From positions 1-6,053 of the forward strand of contig JBKJKJ010000448.1 of the NCBI GenBank assembly GCA_046597455.1: DNA of 6,053 nt, in the 5' to 3' direction. Below the pieces are notes generated by a model, which was not told the origin of the DNA, did not search any database, and saw nothing but the letters and a program-made list of their open reading frames with translations. Numbering within the stretch: the stretch's first letter is position 1; each line of letters opens with the position of its first letter. Positions 5,779-6,053 of the stretch are shown piece after piece. The position numbers were made by a program, and so were the translations under genes. Origin of the DNA: JAQGMV01 sp046597455 (GTDB lineage Bacteria > Pseudomonadota > Gammaproteobacteria > Burkholderiales > SG8-41).

Positions 5779-5806
5779 CTTATACGTCTGTGTGTGCAAT
5801 ACCCAA
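5779..5806 (-). promoter_or_regulatory. Candidate toxin-operon promoter between the operators
   Basis: On the - strand TTGGGT (5801-5806) is followed by a 16-nt spacer and TATAAG (5779-5784). The -35-like box lies inside operator 2 and operator 1 covers the likely start of transcription, so a repressor on either site would block it. The -35 match is weak. Confidence 0.4.
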
Positions 5807-5814
5807 ATGGTAAC
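5797..5814. promoter_or_regulatory. Operator repeat 2 of the toxin operon (candidate)
   Basis: CAATACCCAAATGGTAAC is the second copy of the repeat, in the same orientation and 36 bp from the first. Its core TACCCAAATGGTA has TACC/GGTA inverted arms. Its CCCAAATG core recurs at 5857-5864 (inverted) and 5923-5930. Confidence 0.5.
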
Positions 5815-5824
5815 TGCCATTACG

Positions 5825-5830
5825 ATTATA
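5825..5830 (-). promoter_or_regulatory. Perfect TATAAT box upstream of both operators
   Basis: The - strand reads TATAAT at 5825-5830. At 17 nt upstream stands CAATGG, a poor -35, so this is either an activator-dependent or weak promoter, or chance in an AT-rich patch. A transcript from it would include both operator repeats in its leader. Confidence 0.35.
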
Positions 5831-5835
5831 GATCA

Positions 5836-6053
5836 ATAACATCCGATCCATTGACGCATTTGGGCGGACGCAGTAAGAGCTCTACTGGGGCATTACCTGA
5901 GGCACCACACGTGCTGCACTTGCCCAAATGTGGCTACGCCCGCGGTGGGGCGCGAGGTGCGCCGCAGTCGTTCCGGACTTGCCACACCGAAGAAGGGTGG
6001 CTGTGGTTGCGCGCGCCCCAGCGTGCCGTAATGGGAGCACGGCTACCCTTAAT
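5836..6053. other. Intergenic region with repeats; no identifiable gene
   Basis: No gene can be supported here. On the - strand a frame is open from the window edge to a TAG at 5936-5934 (39 codons, ending RNDCGAPRAPPRA), and could be the 3' end of a gene lying to the right. On the + strand an ATG at 5928 opens a frame to the window edge. Neither has clear support. The stretch holds two extra copies of the 8-mer CCCAAATG and a GC-rich inverted repeat. Confidence 0.5.
5946..6020. repeat. GC-rich inverted repeat enclosing a smaller one
   Basis: TGGGGCGCG (5946-5954) is the exact complement of CGCGCCCCA (6012-6020). Between the arms, CCACA and TGTGG (in GCCACACCGAAG and GGTGGCTGTGG) form a second, nested inverted repeat. 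The arrangement could fold into a two-tier hairpin, such as a structured RNA or a REP-like element; no known family is recognised. Confidence 0.35.

Noticed and set aside
1..6053. CRISPR array, tRNA or rRNA genes, prophage attachment site
   Set aside because: No regularly spaced repeats, no tRNA cloverleaf and no rRNA motif were seen on either strand.

Overview
The window comes from a GC-rich proteobacterium. GC-rich codon use, NTG starts and the type of insertion element suggest a beta- or gamma-proteobacterium, but no rRNA or core gene is present to fix this. It looks like an accessory region: a self-contained four-gene transposable element sits beside a toxin-antitoxin operon. The element is visibly richer in GC than either flank.

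Layout. Positions 2-331 (+) hold the 3' end of an unrecognised gene that runs in from outside. About ten bases after its stop codon the transposable element begins (about 341-3715). Its four genes, all on the + strand, are: a zinc-ribbon/HTH protein (432-1001); a DDE transposase with a clear D-D-35-E triad (1082 or 1100 to 2542); an AAA+ ATPase of the TniB/ExeA/IstB type that overlaps the transposase gene by ATGA (2539-3396); and a 68-residue acidic protein (3407-3613). A strong GC hairpin lies just before the transposase start and another follows the last gene. The imperfect ends GTGATGTTGAGG and GTGATATTCAGG (10 of 12 match) resemble the ends of the Tn402/Tn5053 group, as I remember them.

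The right half is a - strand operon read from about 5830 down to 3725: a HigB/RelE-like toxin (118 aa), a HigA-type HTH antitoxin fused to an ImmA/IrrE zinc peptidase (375 aa, overlapping the toxin gene by 8 nt), and, 69 nt later, a 154-aa protein that resembles PUA/EVE-like or Nmad2-type domains. Upstream of the toxin lie two direct repeats (14 of 18 identical) flanking a -10-like box, likely operator sites for the HTH protein. There is also an 8-codon mini-ORF whose stop overlaps the toxin start (TAATG). The toxin gene has a run of nine A within a small inverted repeat near its 5' end.

How the parts work together. The transposase, ATPase and probably the zinc/HTH protein should form a Mu/Tn7-like transposition machine with an unusual accessory set: no TniQ or resolvase is visible. 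The toxin operon is probably self-repressing through its HTH antitoxin; the fused peptidase and the third gene suggest a three-part system that senses a signal. The element lies between the ends of two convergent genes and appears to have broken neither. The last ~220 bases contain no gene I can name, only inverted repeats and short open frames.
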